Shown piece by piece: positions 1-11,855 of a DNA stretch of 64,000 nt; position 1 is the first letter of the stretch; every line of letters starts with the position of its first letter. Below the pieces are notes generated by a model. That model saw nothing but the letters and a program-made list of their open reading frames with translations, did not search any database and was not told the DNA's origin. Source of the stretch: Turbatrix aceti (taxonomy: Eukaryota; Nematoda; Chromadorea; Rhabditida; Panagrolaimidae). Made by a program: the position numbers and the translations under genes. The stretch is taken from assembly GCA_963969345.1 (NCBI GenBank), contig OZ017766.1, forward strand, positions 2,976,001 to 3,040,000, read 5' to 3'.

Positions 1-462
1 GACCTCCGGCACACCGAGGTGGGTGGTCGCGTTCGTCGTCCTGTCCTGGAGCCGGGCGTTTGTCACTGTGACAAAGCTGGCGTGAGCGTGAAGCTCGACG
101 AACGTCGTCGGTTGGTGGCAGGTCATCTCAATGTTCACCTGCAAGGGTTCACCTGGGATAGCGCCAGGGGACGAAATGACCGTGCCATTCACAGAAAAAA
201 AAGAACTGTTTGTTTATCCCTGTCCCAGATCTCCTACCTGTCCCGTGATCTCGTCGAAGGCGCTCTCGAGGGAAAGTTTGATGTCGTAGAAGACAGGTGT
301 CAGGGCGCCGCTGAGCCGGTACCTCGGCATGATGCTCTTGAGCGTTTCTATCTCCGGCGTGGTCGCCAGGGAGACAATGCGGCGCTCGGGGGCACCTGCC
401 AGGACGCCTGCGCAGGAGGAGGCGATCATCGCGAGGCAGAAGAGCGCGATGGGTCTTGCCAT
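1..462 (-). CDS. M1 family aminopeptidase N-like, 5' part only
   Basis: Two exons are visible: 462-238, and 138-1, which continues past the left edge. The junction is phase 0 (CAG|GTAGG donor, TTGCAG acceptor). The ATG at 462 opens a hydrophobic signal peptide (about residues 1-23, MARPIALFCLAMIASSCAG). A stretch near residues 47-75 reads RYRLSGALTPVFYDIKLSL, followed after splicing by FDEITGQVNIEMTC and VELHAHA. This matches the start of the M1 metallopeptidase N-terminal domain (RLP..L.P..Y.i.L, F.G.v.I.l.c, LHa..l). The family trims N-terminal residues from peptides using a zinc HExxH site, which would lie outside the window, so activity cannot be judged. The signal peptide suggests a secreted or membrane-anchored ectoenzyme. 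Residues 24-46 form a non-conserved spacer. Family assignment is fairly secure; the subfamily is not. Confidence 0.75.
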
Positions 463-858
463 CGTCGTGAGCGGAGTCGGACGCAACGGGACCGATGTGA
501 GCGGCGGGCGAGTGCTTATCTCGCACTCGCTGCTGCTGCAGCGGCTGCGGCGGCGGCGGCGTTCGATCAATTTCAAAGTTCGCCGACGTGCTGCTAGCCA
601 GATGAGACACGTACCCGCCACCTGTCGCCCCCCACCCGGCCGCCCTTCGCCGATCAGTCCGTTTTATAACCTTATGAAACAGGCTCAAACCAAAACTATT
701 AAATTCAATTCGAGACAAACCAAAACTTAAACAACAACAACAACAACAACAACGCGGCCGGCCAGCAGTGTCGGGGGTGGCCGATCCGGTGCGTGCGTGC
801 GGCCCGGAAAGGTCAACACTGACACCGCTGCGGTCGCAAAACAAAGAAAAACAGCAGA
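463..858. other. spacer with CAA microsatellite
   Basis: This lies between the aminopeptidase start and the NOP2 stop, both on the minus strand, so it should hold the aminopeptidase promoter/5' UTR and the NOP2 3' UTR. A GCT/GCG-rich run lies at about 525-560, and an uninterrupted CAA repeat of about seven units at 731-753. No gene is seen. Confidence 0.6.
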
Positions 859-3800
859 TTATTCACTGATAGCACTGGCAGCCGCGAGTTTCTTGCGGAA
901 GAGCTTCCGCCGCTTCTTCTGCCCCTGAGAAAGTCCCTTTTTCGGCTGTCCAGCCTTCTTCGGCTTCTCTTCCTCTTCCTCCGACTCTTCTTGGTCAACA
1001 CGTTCTTCGGCAGACTCGGCGCCAGATTCCTTCTCGCCTTCTTCTTCGTGCTCCTCATCGAGGCCTTCGGACTTCTTGTTCTTCTTCGTGTTGGAGAGCT
1101 TCTTGAATTTGGCGACAAAGAAGCCGTCAATGTTCTGCACGTGGGGGTAGTACCGCCGAGTGTGCGTCATCGAAGGGTGAAACCGGTAGTGCCGGAACCT
1201 AAAACAATACAGAATAACTATTTCGGTCCTATGCGGGGGGCATTTTGCCGTTTGGTCGATTGACGCCCTCGCAAAAACACGACCAAGCCATGTGAACACT
1301 CACCTGGCAAAGCCCTCAATGCCAATATCCAGACCGGTGGGGACCAGCTTGACGTCACGCTTGTTGAGTGCGTACTGCACGACGGCCTCGTTTTCTTCGA
1401 CGAGCACGCTGCAGGTCGAGTAGACGAGGTAGCCGCCGGTCTTGGACGAGGCGTTGAGCGAGTCGATGGCGGAGAGAATGAGCTTTCGCTGCATGACGAA
1501 TCTCTCACGGATGTTCTCCGTGTCACGGTTCGTCTTGACGCCCTGGTCCTTCCAGATGACACCGGTACCCGAGCACGGGGCGTCGAGGAGGATGCGATCG
1601 AAGGACTGCGCCTGCATGTAGGCAAACGCGCAGCCGTCGACGTTGGAGATGATGCTGTTGTTCACGCCCATGCGATGGATGTTGCCGACGATGGCCTTGC
1701 AGCGGTCCGTCTAAAAATAGGAGGGGTGTCAACAACGCATCTCAAAGATGCCACTCTGGCGTGCGTGTCACCCCAAGAAAACAAATAAAAACACATCTTG
1801 CCATGTCCATTTCTTTACTTTGCTCCAATGATCACAAATTTTGTTCAAAATGATAGAAAAAAGCGCCACCTACTCAAAAGTGCCAAATACGCAAACTCGG
1901 ATAATGGATGTATTTGGATACACGCCAAAGGGCATGTTTCCGGTACTTTTAAGCTCAAACGATGCAGTTCTTTTCATTCTTTTCTTGAAGAAAAAAGCGC
2001 GTAAAAGTGCCCCGGAAAAACGCCGGGCGATAAGAGATAAAAGTTCAAAAAAACGAACTTGTCAGAGTTAGTTTTTTTAATCTGACAGCTGATGATATTA
2101 GAATCAACGTCTCGGAACCCCTATAAACACATTATAAAACGCCTGTGTCTTTGCCTACTTCCTTCCTGCTTCCTAATTTGCTTAGTTCACGTACCACACG
2201 CTCCGTGAACTAGCTGGCCAATCCCTTTAAATTGTTTCCCTTTCAGAAACCTCCGCGCTCTTTGCCACCGAGCCCCCTAATCACCTCAACTCCCCCTCCC
2301 GTCAAGTTCTGCACTTACGTTGGCATCGTTAGCGAAAAGGACACCCGTGTTGCGCATGAGGGCGGCGATGTGGGTTGTCTTGCCGCCGGGGGCCGCGCAC
2401 ATGTCGAGGACCCGCTCGTTAGGCTGGGGCGCGAGGGCCATGACGGGGAGGAACGAGCAGAGGCCCTGGATGATGTAGTGCCCCGCCAGGTACTCCGGCG
2501 TCGCGCCGATCGGCACCTGGGAGTCGTAGACGACGAGGCCAACCTTGGTCCACTTGGCTGCGGGATCGACGTTGACGCCGCGATTGATGAGTGTGCGCGC
2601 GAGTTCGCCTCTGCGCGTCTTCAGCGGGTTCGTCCTGATGATGACGGGTCGAGGCTGCTCGTTCGCGTCGAGGAATTCGATTAGCTGCAAATAAGTCATT
2701 TCATTTCCCGGTTCTACGTAGGTACCGCCACAGTACAATAAAATTTAAAAAAATTGTTCAAAATACTGGAACGGTGACTAAGTAAGCTAACGTAAGTATT
2801 TAGACTGCCAGACGGGCAGCAGACACTCAAAACAAACTCACTTCGCCGTAGTTCGGAAAGATCTCCATGAACTTGTTCATGAGGTACTCGTTGTAGCCGT
2901 AGTACGAGCAGAGGTCCTTGAGCAGGATGGCGATGTACTCCTTGCGACTTCTCTCCTGCTGTCTTCGGTTTTTGAAGTCTCCGAGAACCTGGATGACTTC
3001 GTGCATGCGTTCCTTGAGGATTTCGAGGTTGGGCATGGCCTTGAGTTCCTGTTCGACTTCATCGAGAGTCGGCAGCTCGTAGACGGCATCGTTTTTCACG
3101 TTCAATTCGAGTTCTTCTTGCGCCAGTTTTCTACAATCGAGGAAAACAATTTATTTTATTTGTTTTTTTTCAAAGTCATTATCAGATTACCTTTATTTGC
3201 TCCCTTGGTATGCTATAAATATAATCATATCCCCCTTCAAAGACAGTTGCCATAATAATTTGATAAATTTTGTCTTTAAGCCTTACTTTACAAGGCAAAT
3301 TTCACCAAAACTAGTCTGAGTTGTTCTAAGTTTTGTATTTACACAGATTTCAGTAACTCCAGCTCTAAACATTTTTGTACCCCTGTTTTGCAAGCATAAA
3401 AACATAGCTTTTTAAATGACCTATTAAAACGATTTTGCACCGGTCCATTGATTCTTGGACAAAAGCAGCCTGCTTCCCTACAGAACCCAGTTCAACCGAG
3501 CAAAAAACATCCGGGATTCTCGGAAACTGCCAACTTTTTTGTACTTCTTCTGCGTGTCCAATCTCATGCCAGACAAGCGTCTTCTAGACTTTTTTGTTTC
3601 CGTAATGTTGCACAAAAAATGTTGCAACATTTAACCTCGCATTTTGTCTTTGTCCAAACCAAAGAGTGCAAAATGAAAAATTTAAAATTACATCATTGCC
3701 TCTCTTTGCAGTCCGCAAACCATAATAAAACTATGCGGACACTTAAAAATATATATGTAAATACCCTAAAGGTGTCTGTTGTTGGACTAAAAAAGATAGG

Positions 3801-5466
3801 TCAACAGTGGCATAATTTTTTTCAGAATGTGCCTCAAAGTTTTTTTTATCAAGTTTGGTGACTTCACTTCACTTTGGAGTACAAATTCTAATTATTTAAT
3901 TTTCGCACATCAAATTTTGTGTTTCGTCGAAACTTTTTGAATGAAAATGCCAACTTCTTGGTGTAAACACTTACCGCATGACGTGGTATTTCAACCCTAC
4001 GCTTTTTGAGTAATACACAGTGTTCGACTACACTAAAGTCTAAACAGAGTTTATAAAAAGTTAATTTTCGCCACTGCAGAGTTCCAGACAAGCTAAACCC
4101 CGGAAATAATTTTGTTATGACACACCACAACAAATTTCTTTGCCAAATCTGAACTTGATTCCATTTCAAATTGTCGTAGTCTTTTGGACAAATTTAGTCT
4201 TCATTTTGACAGCATTTGGCATTAGTAGTAATTTTCAACCTTTTTAGACGCTATAACCCCTCATTTCTACCGTAATAACGCCTTTTTCCCCAAAAGTACA
4301 ACTCACTGTTCTTTGGCTTTCTTTTTGAGAAGCTTGATTGACTTTCGTTCAATGTCCATGATAGCGTCTGAGTCATCGGAGGCCTCGTCCTCGTCGTTGC
4401 CTTCTTCGTCTTCTGTGGAGGACAGTGAGCTTTCGTCGTCGACGTCATCGTCATCGAAGGCGTCGTCACCGATGTCTTCTTCCTCGTCTTCATCGTCGGC
4501 AGGTGGAGGGGGTCGCTTGACGGCCGCTGACCGTCCGTTGTGCTGCTGTTTGGTCCCAAAGCCTTTTTTGCCAGGTTTTCGAGCTTTTGTTTCAATATCC
4601 TATAAACGAGTCGAATTGGACGCGAAATGTCAGCGGATATGTTTAATGACCAGATAAACGACAGTAGATTGTCGACCGTCATTCAAGCGCTTTCGTCCCC
4701 TTACACCCTCGCCTGTCTGTTGCCTGGTGAGTGGGTGATAATTGCGTAAAGCGATTATACATTTCTGATGCCAAAAAAGTAAAACTCAAAAGCAGAGCCT
4801 ACGAATTCCAGCGCGAAGCTGCGGTGTCATGCCGTACAGCGAGCGTTGATTAAATTTCGCAGCAACCCCCACAATTCGCCACTGTTTGCACCCCAAATAG
4901 CCGCAAAAACTTTTTAGCTGTACGTTGCATCTTCTTATTGACAAACAAATTTGTTTAGATGACGTAAACTAAATTTTTGATGCATTTTGGCAAAATCAAA
5001 GAACGCGAAAAAACCCCTTCAACTTTAAAACAAGCTTATACGCCTGCTCGGACTCTGAGGCCCCTTAAAACAGTCAAGTCCGGCCCCAGTATATAGTTTA
5101 GAGCCCCGTGCGCCTGTATTTCATCTGCAGGGCGGAAAAACTCACGTTGCTGTCTTCGAAGTCCCCTTCCGCGCCTTCTTCTTCAATAAACAACTGCCTC
5201 TTGCGATTTGACAGATGCGTACCATTGCTCCCGCTCTCATCGGTGCCGAAAACAAGCTTTTTGGCAGGTCTGGTCGCCGCCGCGCCGTTGCCCTGAAACG
5301 CCCGCTTTCCGATGGGCTCGTCGTTGCTCGAGGCCGCAGTTGTCGTCCCTTGACCGTTAAACTTCTTCTTCTTGTTGCTGGGGGGTCCGCCAGATGTAAA
5401 CTTGCTTCGTCCGGCAGATGGCGGCCCTCGCTGTTGTTTCTGGACAAATTTGGGCATTTTCAGCAC
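859..5466 (-). CDS. nsun-1: rRNA cytosine-5 methyltransferase NOP2/NSUN1
   Basis: Six exons, all consistent in phase: 5466-5146, 4599-4307, 3130-2842, 2684-2319, 1710-1304, 1198-859, encoding about 671 aa, close to yeast and worm NOP2. The nucleolar enzyme makes m5C in large-subunit rRNA using S-adenosylmethionine and is needed for 60S assembly. The basic N-terminus and an Asp/Glu-rich stretch (exon 2) are typical of nucleolar forms. The Rossmann methyltransferase core shows the SAM motif [12 protein letters not shown] near residue 395, the releasing-cysteine motif DAPCSGTG (Cys about 469) and the nucleophile motif STCSV (Cys about 523). After the last intron come RFHPS and [16 protein letters not shown], the family C-terminal signature, then a Lys/Glu-rich tail. 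The intron between exons 2 and 3 is 1176 nt and AT-rich; another is 609 nt. An in-frame ATG three codons in (5457) is an alternative start. Confidence 0.93.
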
Positions 5467-7664
5467 TGAAAATAACGTCTTGATATTTTGTACGTTCTTT
5501 GCAGTCAGTCAGTCAGTTTTGGTTGCCGAACCGTGAATCAAGCAAGTTCACAGATTATACGGCATTTTAAAAATAAATTTCCTTTCCTTTCAAATCGCAC
5601 GTTTCCAAAACTCCGTAAACTAAAACTCGGACAACCAGACGAAAATTAAAATGGCCCGGCACTTGCAAAGTCACTCATGTAAGAGGGATTCGAGTGCCTA
5701 ACACTTCGGTTCTATTTTTAACCCTTTGATCGTTTTATCACCGGTTTATCGGCTAAATAGATGCGAATTATGCAGATCATGCATTTTTAAAATTCACATT
5801 AAAAAATTAAGTCGCATTAACCCTCACTTTGACAAGAACCGTTATTTGTCATTTTTTTGCCACAAAACAACCTTTTGCAAATTAAAAAATCGTTCATAGG
5901 CAAAGAACTAATGAAAATTTTTGCGGGGATACATAATTATAATTCTGTTAATAACAACTTTGTTGCATCAAATGGCTCGTTTTCAAGCACTCGTCATAAA
6001 AAAAAACATTACTGTTAGTTACGAAGCGTTTGTAATCAGACCTATCGTAATAACCTCGTATTCAGGCTCCAAGTCCTTCCTGCGCAGTGTAAGACCACCG
6101 GAGTACGGTAACCCACTTACACCCACCAATAATCAAAAAAATGAGTCAAAAATAAAAATATTTTTAACCTTTGCGGTGTCGGTTCCGTGAATTCCGCTGG
6201 TTATTCCAATGTTGCCTTTTAATAGCGCCCAGGTGATATCACTTAAGCTACATAGGTGGCATGCCCTGGCCCCGTCCTAACCAGACACCGATGCCTCGCA
6301 ACAACACAACATCATGACAGCGCGTCCCCGGCCTTCTCAAAACAGCCCGCCAATTAGTCGTTAGTCGAAAACACGTCCGAATAGTTCAAACTTTTTTCTG
6401 CGATTCGGCACTGCTCGTCATGGCGGTCTTCATATGCAATTTATAACGCTTGTTTTTGTCAGTTGTCCTCCAAAATGACGTTGCAAACAAACAGGCCGGC
6501 AACTGAGGTGGTGGTTACGCCAGCCTTCGGGGAGGTCCTTTCCTCGAAGCCGCTTGGCTGCCACCGTAGACCAACCGTGTCATTAGGTGTCTTTTTCCCC
6601 GTGCCAACCCAACACGACCTCCTAAATCATTCCAAAGTTAAAAACAAAAAACATGTGGTGTTTATTGTGTTCATTGTTGTGACGTACATTATTTTATGGC
6701 ATTGTTCCTCATTTGTCCATCCTTTTCCGACACTTTTCCTCATCTTTGTCATAAACCCCCATTTTTTTTTGTTCTATTTTAATTGTTGTCTACTTCGAGG
6801 TAATCCGTTTGCGAGTCATGAATCTGCCGTAAACCAGCTAAGGTGGTTCTTTGCTACAAGAAAGATTAGAGAACGTCAAAACAGACTGTCTAGTCGAAAT
6901 CGTCACTGTTGAACCTCCTAATAAAAGACATCATGATTCCTTACATGGAGTGAGTAAGGATGATTCCTTACTCACTCCATGTTGACAATAGTCGCAAAGC
7001 AGCGCCAAAGAAGGCTGCTTTGCACCTTCAATTTACTAAATGGCTCCAGCCGCAGCCAAAGTACGTTCATCCTCCGGTCGTGGCATGCCAACGATCGCCG
7101 CTTATCCAGAGTTTGGCCTAATTATTTTTGTACCCTCCCCTGATTGACGTCAATGCCAAAAATGGGCAGTACCAGAAACTGCTATGTCCTAATCCTTTGT
7201 TTTTAGAACACTTTTTGAGCAACTTGTATCTTTCTGGTAAAGGAATGGTGATTGGTTTTCTGAAAAAAGGGTGTCACCCGAGCACAGCTTTTTTGCGTTC
7301 TTTTCCAAGTCACATCACTCCACAGATTGGACACACTACACCCCTTGCCCCCTGGCAGACCAGAAGCCTGTCCATTCATTTTCCGTTCGCTCTCCCCGTG
7401 CTAACAATTATTCAGAACAAATGTCAACTAGGCACATGCAGTGCGTGGATACAGAGCATCCATCAAGTTTGGCCATCTCCTATTTTTGCCGCCCCATGAC
7501 CCTTAAAGTTCGCCTCTTTTCGGAGGCCATTGATGCGCGACTTGGATTACTCCGTTTTCATTCACGCTTTGCCTCGAGGGCCCAATTCAGAAACAGTAAA
7601 CCAACTACGCCGTTTTTTTCAGACTTGGCTCATTGACGACACCTTCAACGGCGTGTAAAAAAAG
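5467..7664. other. intergenic, AT-rich, with one strong hairpin
   Basis: A 2.2 kb gap between NOP2 (-) and the neuropeptide gene (+). Open frames here (for example 6463-6912) change composition along their length and end in T-rich sequence, with no family resemblance. An AATAAA at about 6920 and an 18-bp perfect inverted repeat at 6943-6982 are the only structured elements seen. Confidence 0.5.
6943..6982. repeat. 18-bp perfect inverted repeat, 4-nt loop
   Basis: The arm ACATGGAGTGAGTAAGGA (6943-6960) is followed by TGAT and its exact reverse complement (6965-6982). An AATAAA lies just upstream at about 6920. It could be a transcribed hairpin, a small palindromic insertion, or a replication-slippage product. 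No function can be assigned from sequence alone. Confidence 0.85.
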
Positions 7665-8839
7665 ATGTTTTCCTCCCCACACAATTTGGCCATCTTTCAC
7701 TTGGTCGCTTTCGTTGTATCGCTCCAAACAGCTAACGGGTAAGTGTCTCCTCCGGAAAGGATCATCATCTTAAAAAATTTGCTTTCTCGGAAGAAAAGGC
7801 ATTCTTTTTCAATTTAAAAAACCCGGTTCCTATCATTTTATTTCGCTTCCTGCAAAAGCGGAATTATTTTGTATCGTTTAGGTAAAAATTGTTATAAACT
7901 CATTTCATCGAGGAACCGACATCATACTTTAGTAAACATATATACTTGAACTCAATTTCATACAGTTAGACAATCCAATTATGCACAACCCAGACAACAT
8001 TTTTGCAAAAAAATGTTATGTGAAGAAAACTGTTACATTTTTTTCCAAAAACACATTTTTCACGGTTTTTAACCAACACTTCGCAAAACTTTCGACAAAT
8101 TACTTTTAGCATATATTTTTGTTTCTCCTAACTCCAGGGAACATGTGAAAACAGTCATTATTTTTTGCAGTTGACAACATTTTTATAAAATGGGAGTTAA
8201 AAAAGCATAGAGCAAAGAAACAATAGACCTACTGTTTCACCTGTTTAGCAAAAAAAAACAAAAAATAGTTTTCAGTTCATAACAAAGCAGCACGGGTCTC
8301 TTTGTAGTGCGATCTTTGTTTCTAAAAAAACATTAAAAGTGCCACAGAAATATTCAGTAAAATTCCACCACCCAGATTTTCGTAGAAAATAAAAACAATT
8401 TATATGAACCAAAAATTTCAGGTATATCTTGGGAAGAATAATCGACTTCCAAGACATGGGATATCCAGAAATTTCACTCGACGGTGGAGACGTAGCCGTG
8501 GTTGACGACCCGCAAGAACAACGGATACAACAGCTCTTCGTGCCCAGCAGCAGCCCTCCAGACCTCGGATCCACAGAAATCATGGTGACACCAGGGATCA
8601 CCAAAAAATCATCCTCGTCAGACTTCCCCCGCAGCGTTCAGCCTCGAAAGGAACTCATCAGGAAACTGGGTAGTTCGAGTTCGCGAAACTGCTTCTTCAC
8701 GCCTATCCAGTGCATGATCCAGCACGACACCAACAAGTACAGGAAGCTCGTCGAAAACAACATCAGCATAGGAAATATCAATCGACGAGGTTTCAAACGA
8801 ACTCTGCCTTCCTTCATGCAACAAAGAACACAGAAGTAA
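7665..8839 (+). CDS. neuropeptide precursor, allatostatin-C/somatostatin-like core
   Basis: Two exons, 7665-7738 and 8422-8839, join through a GTAAGT donor and TTTCAG acceptor with matching phase (GG|G), giving 163 aa. Exon 1 alone encodes a signal peptide (MFSSPHNLAIFHLVAFVVSL, cleavage likely after TANG). Exon 2 has a KK site and several single basic residues. The core RNCFFTPIQC (Cys about 115 and 122) has the six-residue cysteine spacing and the aromatic-Phe-x-Pro-Ile-x-Cys pattern of arthropod PISCF-type allatostatin C (CYFNPISC), so a disulfide-looped secreted peptide is likely. Unlike arthropod forms, the core is not at the C-terminus: 41 residues follow it. AATAAA lies at 8964. The precursor nature is well supported by layout; the family link is inference from a short motif. 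Confidence 0.7.
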
Positions 8840-9751
8840 AAATCGGATGCCGAAGTAAAAGCCAAAAAGAACAAGAGACAATAACTGCTGGACTCGAGGC
8901 TCTCCTCCTCCCCCGCCACCTCCTTAGCGGTCGTATAACCCGTTCTAATATTATTGACACCGTAATAAAACTATGCAGTGAACTAGTTTAATGTTATGAA
9001 GACGAATATAAACAAAAATTTGTTTTTAACTTAAAAAAGTGCAATTCAGCGTACTTGTAGCCAAATGATCATCATGCGGAATACCAAACATAAAAAGCCG
9101 TTCAATTGCACTTCAAAAAGTACCAAAAACAAGCAAAAAGCAGTGTAATCGTATATAAAACCGTAAAACTGACAAAAAAATCCACACTTCAACAAAGAAC
9201 GATGTAAAATGCGAAATTTTAAAATCCCTCACACTAGATCAGTTACTGCGATTGCAATCAAAAAAACCACAAACCTGATAAAAAACAGTAAACCAGTGTT
9301 CAGAGTTTCTGCGGGAGTACCGAAAAGCTTGTTGGTATTAATCCCGAGCTGAAAATCAAAGCTAAGTGTCAAACACGTTCAAAGGCCAGACGACAGTGGA
9401 GGAACATAGTAAGTGACTGGGAAACACGCGACTTCTCAAAAAAACCAAAGTCATACGTCGGCTAACCTGCCGAAGAGCAATTATTTAGGCGTACATATAG
9501 AATTCACGCATTCCAGCTAGTTGCAACATGTGGCACAAATACATTGTAAATATGAACAGCATAAACGCAAAAGCAAGACAAATTGTGCAAAACCGAGAAA
9601 AAGATCCTTAAAAAAACAGCAATGGGCTGACCATGGAGAAAAGTCGCGTCAAGAACCCTGAAAATGGTGAAAACGGGTAAAGGACCGTAAACAGCGATAA
9701 CGAATGCGAAGAAGCTTGTGTCGCGTGATTTTGCGCCAACTCACATTCAAC
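8840..9751. other. 3' UTR of neuropeptide gene and HDAC upstream region
   Basis: A polyadenylation hexamer AATAAA occurs at 8964-8969, followed by AT-rich spacer up to the HDAC start. No coding frame is convincing. Confidence 0.5.
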
Positions 9752-11503
9752 ATGCCAAAAACGTATTTTGTGGGTGATCGATACATGATCCGGCACAGCA
9801 ACGAGTGGGACCCGACACATATCGAGTTGCCTGAGCGACTGGGAAGGATCCTGGATGGCCTGGAACAGACGGCTCTCATCGAAGCCTGCGAGACGCTTCC
9901 TTCCCGTCTGGCGACCAAGGAGGAGATTCTGCTGGTTCACACCGAAGCCCTCTACGACGGCCTGGCTGCCACGAAAACGAATTCGACGGTAGGACTGCGC
10001 TCTAGGGTAAAATGAAGTTTTTGAACGTTTTTTTAGGAGCAAAATGAGGCTTATTCGTCCAGATTTGAGGACATCTACGTCAACCAACACAGCTTCGACT
10101 GCGCGCTCATGGCCGCCGGTTCTGCTATACGGGTAGGTTAATCGAACGTGAATTGAAGAGTTTGGTGTGTTTTAGGTAACCGAGGCCGTGGTAAACGATG
10201 CCAAGACTCAGAACACCGTATCCAACGCGTTCGCAGCCATCAGACCCCCCGGGCACCACGCGGGACCAGACGCGCACTGCGGCTTCTGTCTGTTCAACAA
10301 CGTGGCGCTCTGCGCGAAGCGTGCGCGGCAACTGGGTCTCGAGAGAGTGCTCATCCTCGACTGGGACGTCCACGCCGGGCAGGGCACCCAGTACTGCATC
10401 GAGGACGACCCCGGCATCTTTCTCGTCAATATTCTTCGCTACGAAGCGGGCACCTACTGGCCGTGGCTCCCGGAGTGCGGCATTCACCATAAATGTTTGT
10501 TTGCGGGCGCAACCCTTCTCGGCCATCCCAATGTGTTTTTTTTCAGACCGACAGACCATCAACGTGCCTCTCCAGGAGACGGGTTACGGCGACGGAGAGT
10601 ACGCCGCGGTTGTCCAGATCCTGGTCGCGGGCATCGTCGCCGAGTGGAAGCCGGAGCTCATCCTCGTGTCGAGCGGCTTTGATTCGGCCTTCGGCGACCG
10701 CGAAGGCCAGATGCGGATCACGCCGGCGGGATTCGGGCACCTGACGTCCTGTCTCGTGCAGCACGGCATCCCGACTGTGGTGCTCCTTGAAGGCGGCTAC
10801 TTCATCGACATGCTCCCCGAAGCGTCGAAATTCGTCATTCGCAACCTCGCAGACCCCGCATCCGGTCCGCCGAGGCTGCCACTCGGGTACCCGGAGCTCA
10901 CATTGCGGACCAGCTTCGTGGACACCTTCCTGACCGTGCTAAAGGTGGCCGGGGACCGCTTCGACGTCCTCGCCAACCTGGTGCACCATTTTGAAAGATT
11001 TGGCGGCAGATTCAGCCTGGACGTAGGTTAACTGGGTTCAGAAAAGGAAAATAACTGTTCTTCATTTTTTCCAGTCGTCTGAGTACAAAGGAACTCGGCC
11101 GGATCTGCTGACCTTTCCGACGAGGAACGAGTACCCCGTGTTCGAGCAACTCGCGTACTACCAAAACGAACTCAGAAACCACCTGCTTCCGAAATACGAA
11201 AATCCAAAGCCGAAGCCAAAACTGATATGTTCACTGAATGCCACTAAAACTGGTGTTATTTTGACGACTGCAGAGAGCGCTGCAGTGGCACACATAACTC
11301 CATCCACGGCAGCTGACCTGCGAGGCGAGGAATCCCGGTTTCTGGAATTCTTCGTCTGCAGTCCGCTCTCCTGGATCTACGATTTTGAATTCAGCGACTT
11401 CCTGGACACGCTGCAGAAAGCAGTTGGCGAAGAACAACCCAAAGTCGAGTTGCACCATGCTGGATCCATTTTGCAGGCCTTTTTTGGTCGGACCGACAAT
11501 TAA
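9752..11503 (+). CDS. class II histone deacetylase (HDAC6/10-like)
   Basis: Five exons: 9752-9988, 10037-10132, 10176-10476, 10547-11022, 11075-11503, encoding 512 aa with one deacetylase domain. It removes acetyl groups from lysine by zinc hydrolysis; class IIb members often act in the cytoplasm. Visible motifs are RHSNEWDPTHIELPER (class II entry), the catalytic pair RPPGHHA (His about 138/139), zinc ligands in DWDVH (about 175/177) and GFD (about 257), and the EGGY tyrosine (about 296). The usually histidine second residue of DVHHG is Ala here (DVHAGQG). The intron at 10477-10546 has no usable GT donor; the only frame-keeping solution is a GC-AG intron (T|GC...CAG), leaving a shortened loop after LPE. 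About 145 C-terminal residues are unrecognised. AATAAA lies at 11558. An upstream in-frame ATG (9704) is possible. Confidence 0.88.
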
Positions 11504-11855
11504 CCTCAAATTACTTTTTTATTTTACACTGTTTTTCATAACATATTAGTGAGATGCAATAAAAGCGAATTTTTAAGCCAGAATCGAAAGATTTAATATC
11601 GAAATTATGCGTGATTGAATTCACGGATGGCACGGTGCAGAACAGCGGCTTCAAAAACTGGTAGGATATACTTGGTCTGACAAATCATCGGTTTACTTTT
11701 TTATAATGACACTTGATTGTTACGCATTGGCAAATTACACTGCAAATAAATAAAAACAATATCGCGTTTGCCAGAGATTCAAATTTCAAGCCGATTTGCG
11801 TCATGCCAAACTCGTCCATTCGCGGTTGGCCAAAACTGCGAAGTGTGGCACTGTC
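11504..11855. other. HDAC 3' UTR and spacer
   Basis: AATAAA at 11558-11563 is the likely HDAC polyadenylation signal. The remainder is AT-rich spacer without a recognisable gene. Confidence 0.5.

Noticed and set aside
149..844. 231-aa minus-strand frame overlapping the aminopeptidase
   Set aside because: Out of frame with the M1 motifs; its C-terminus is translated intron.
6463..6912. 149-aa plus-strand frame
   Set aside because: Begins plausibly but becomes a translation of T-rich DNA; no family match.
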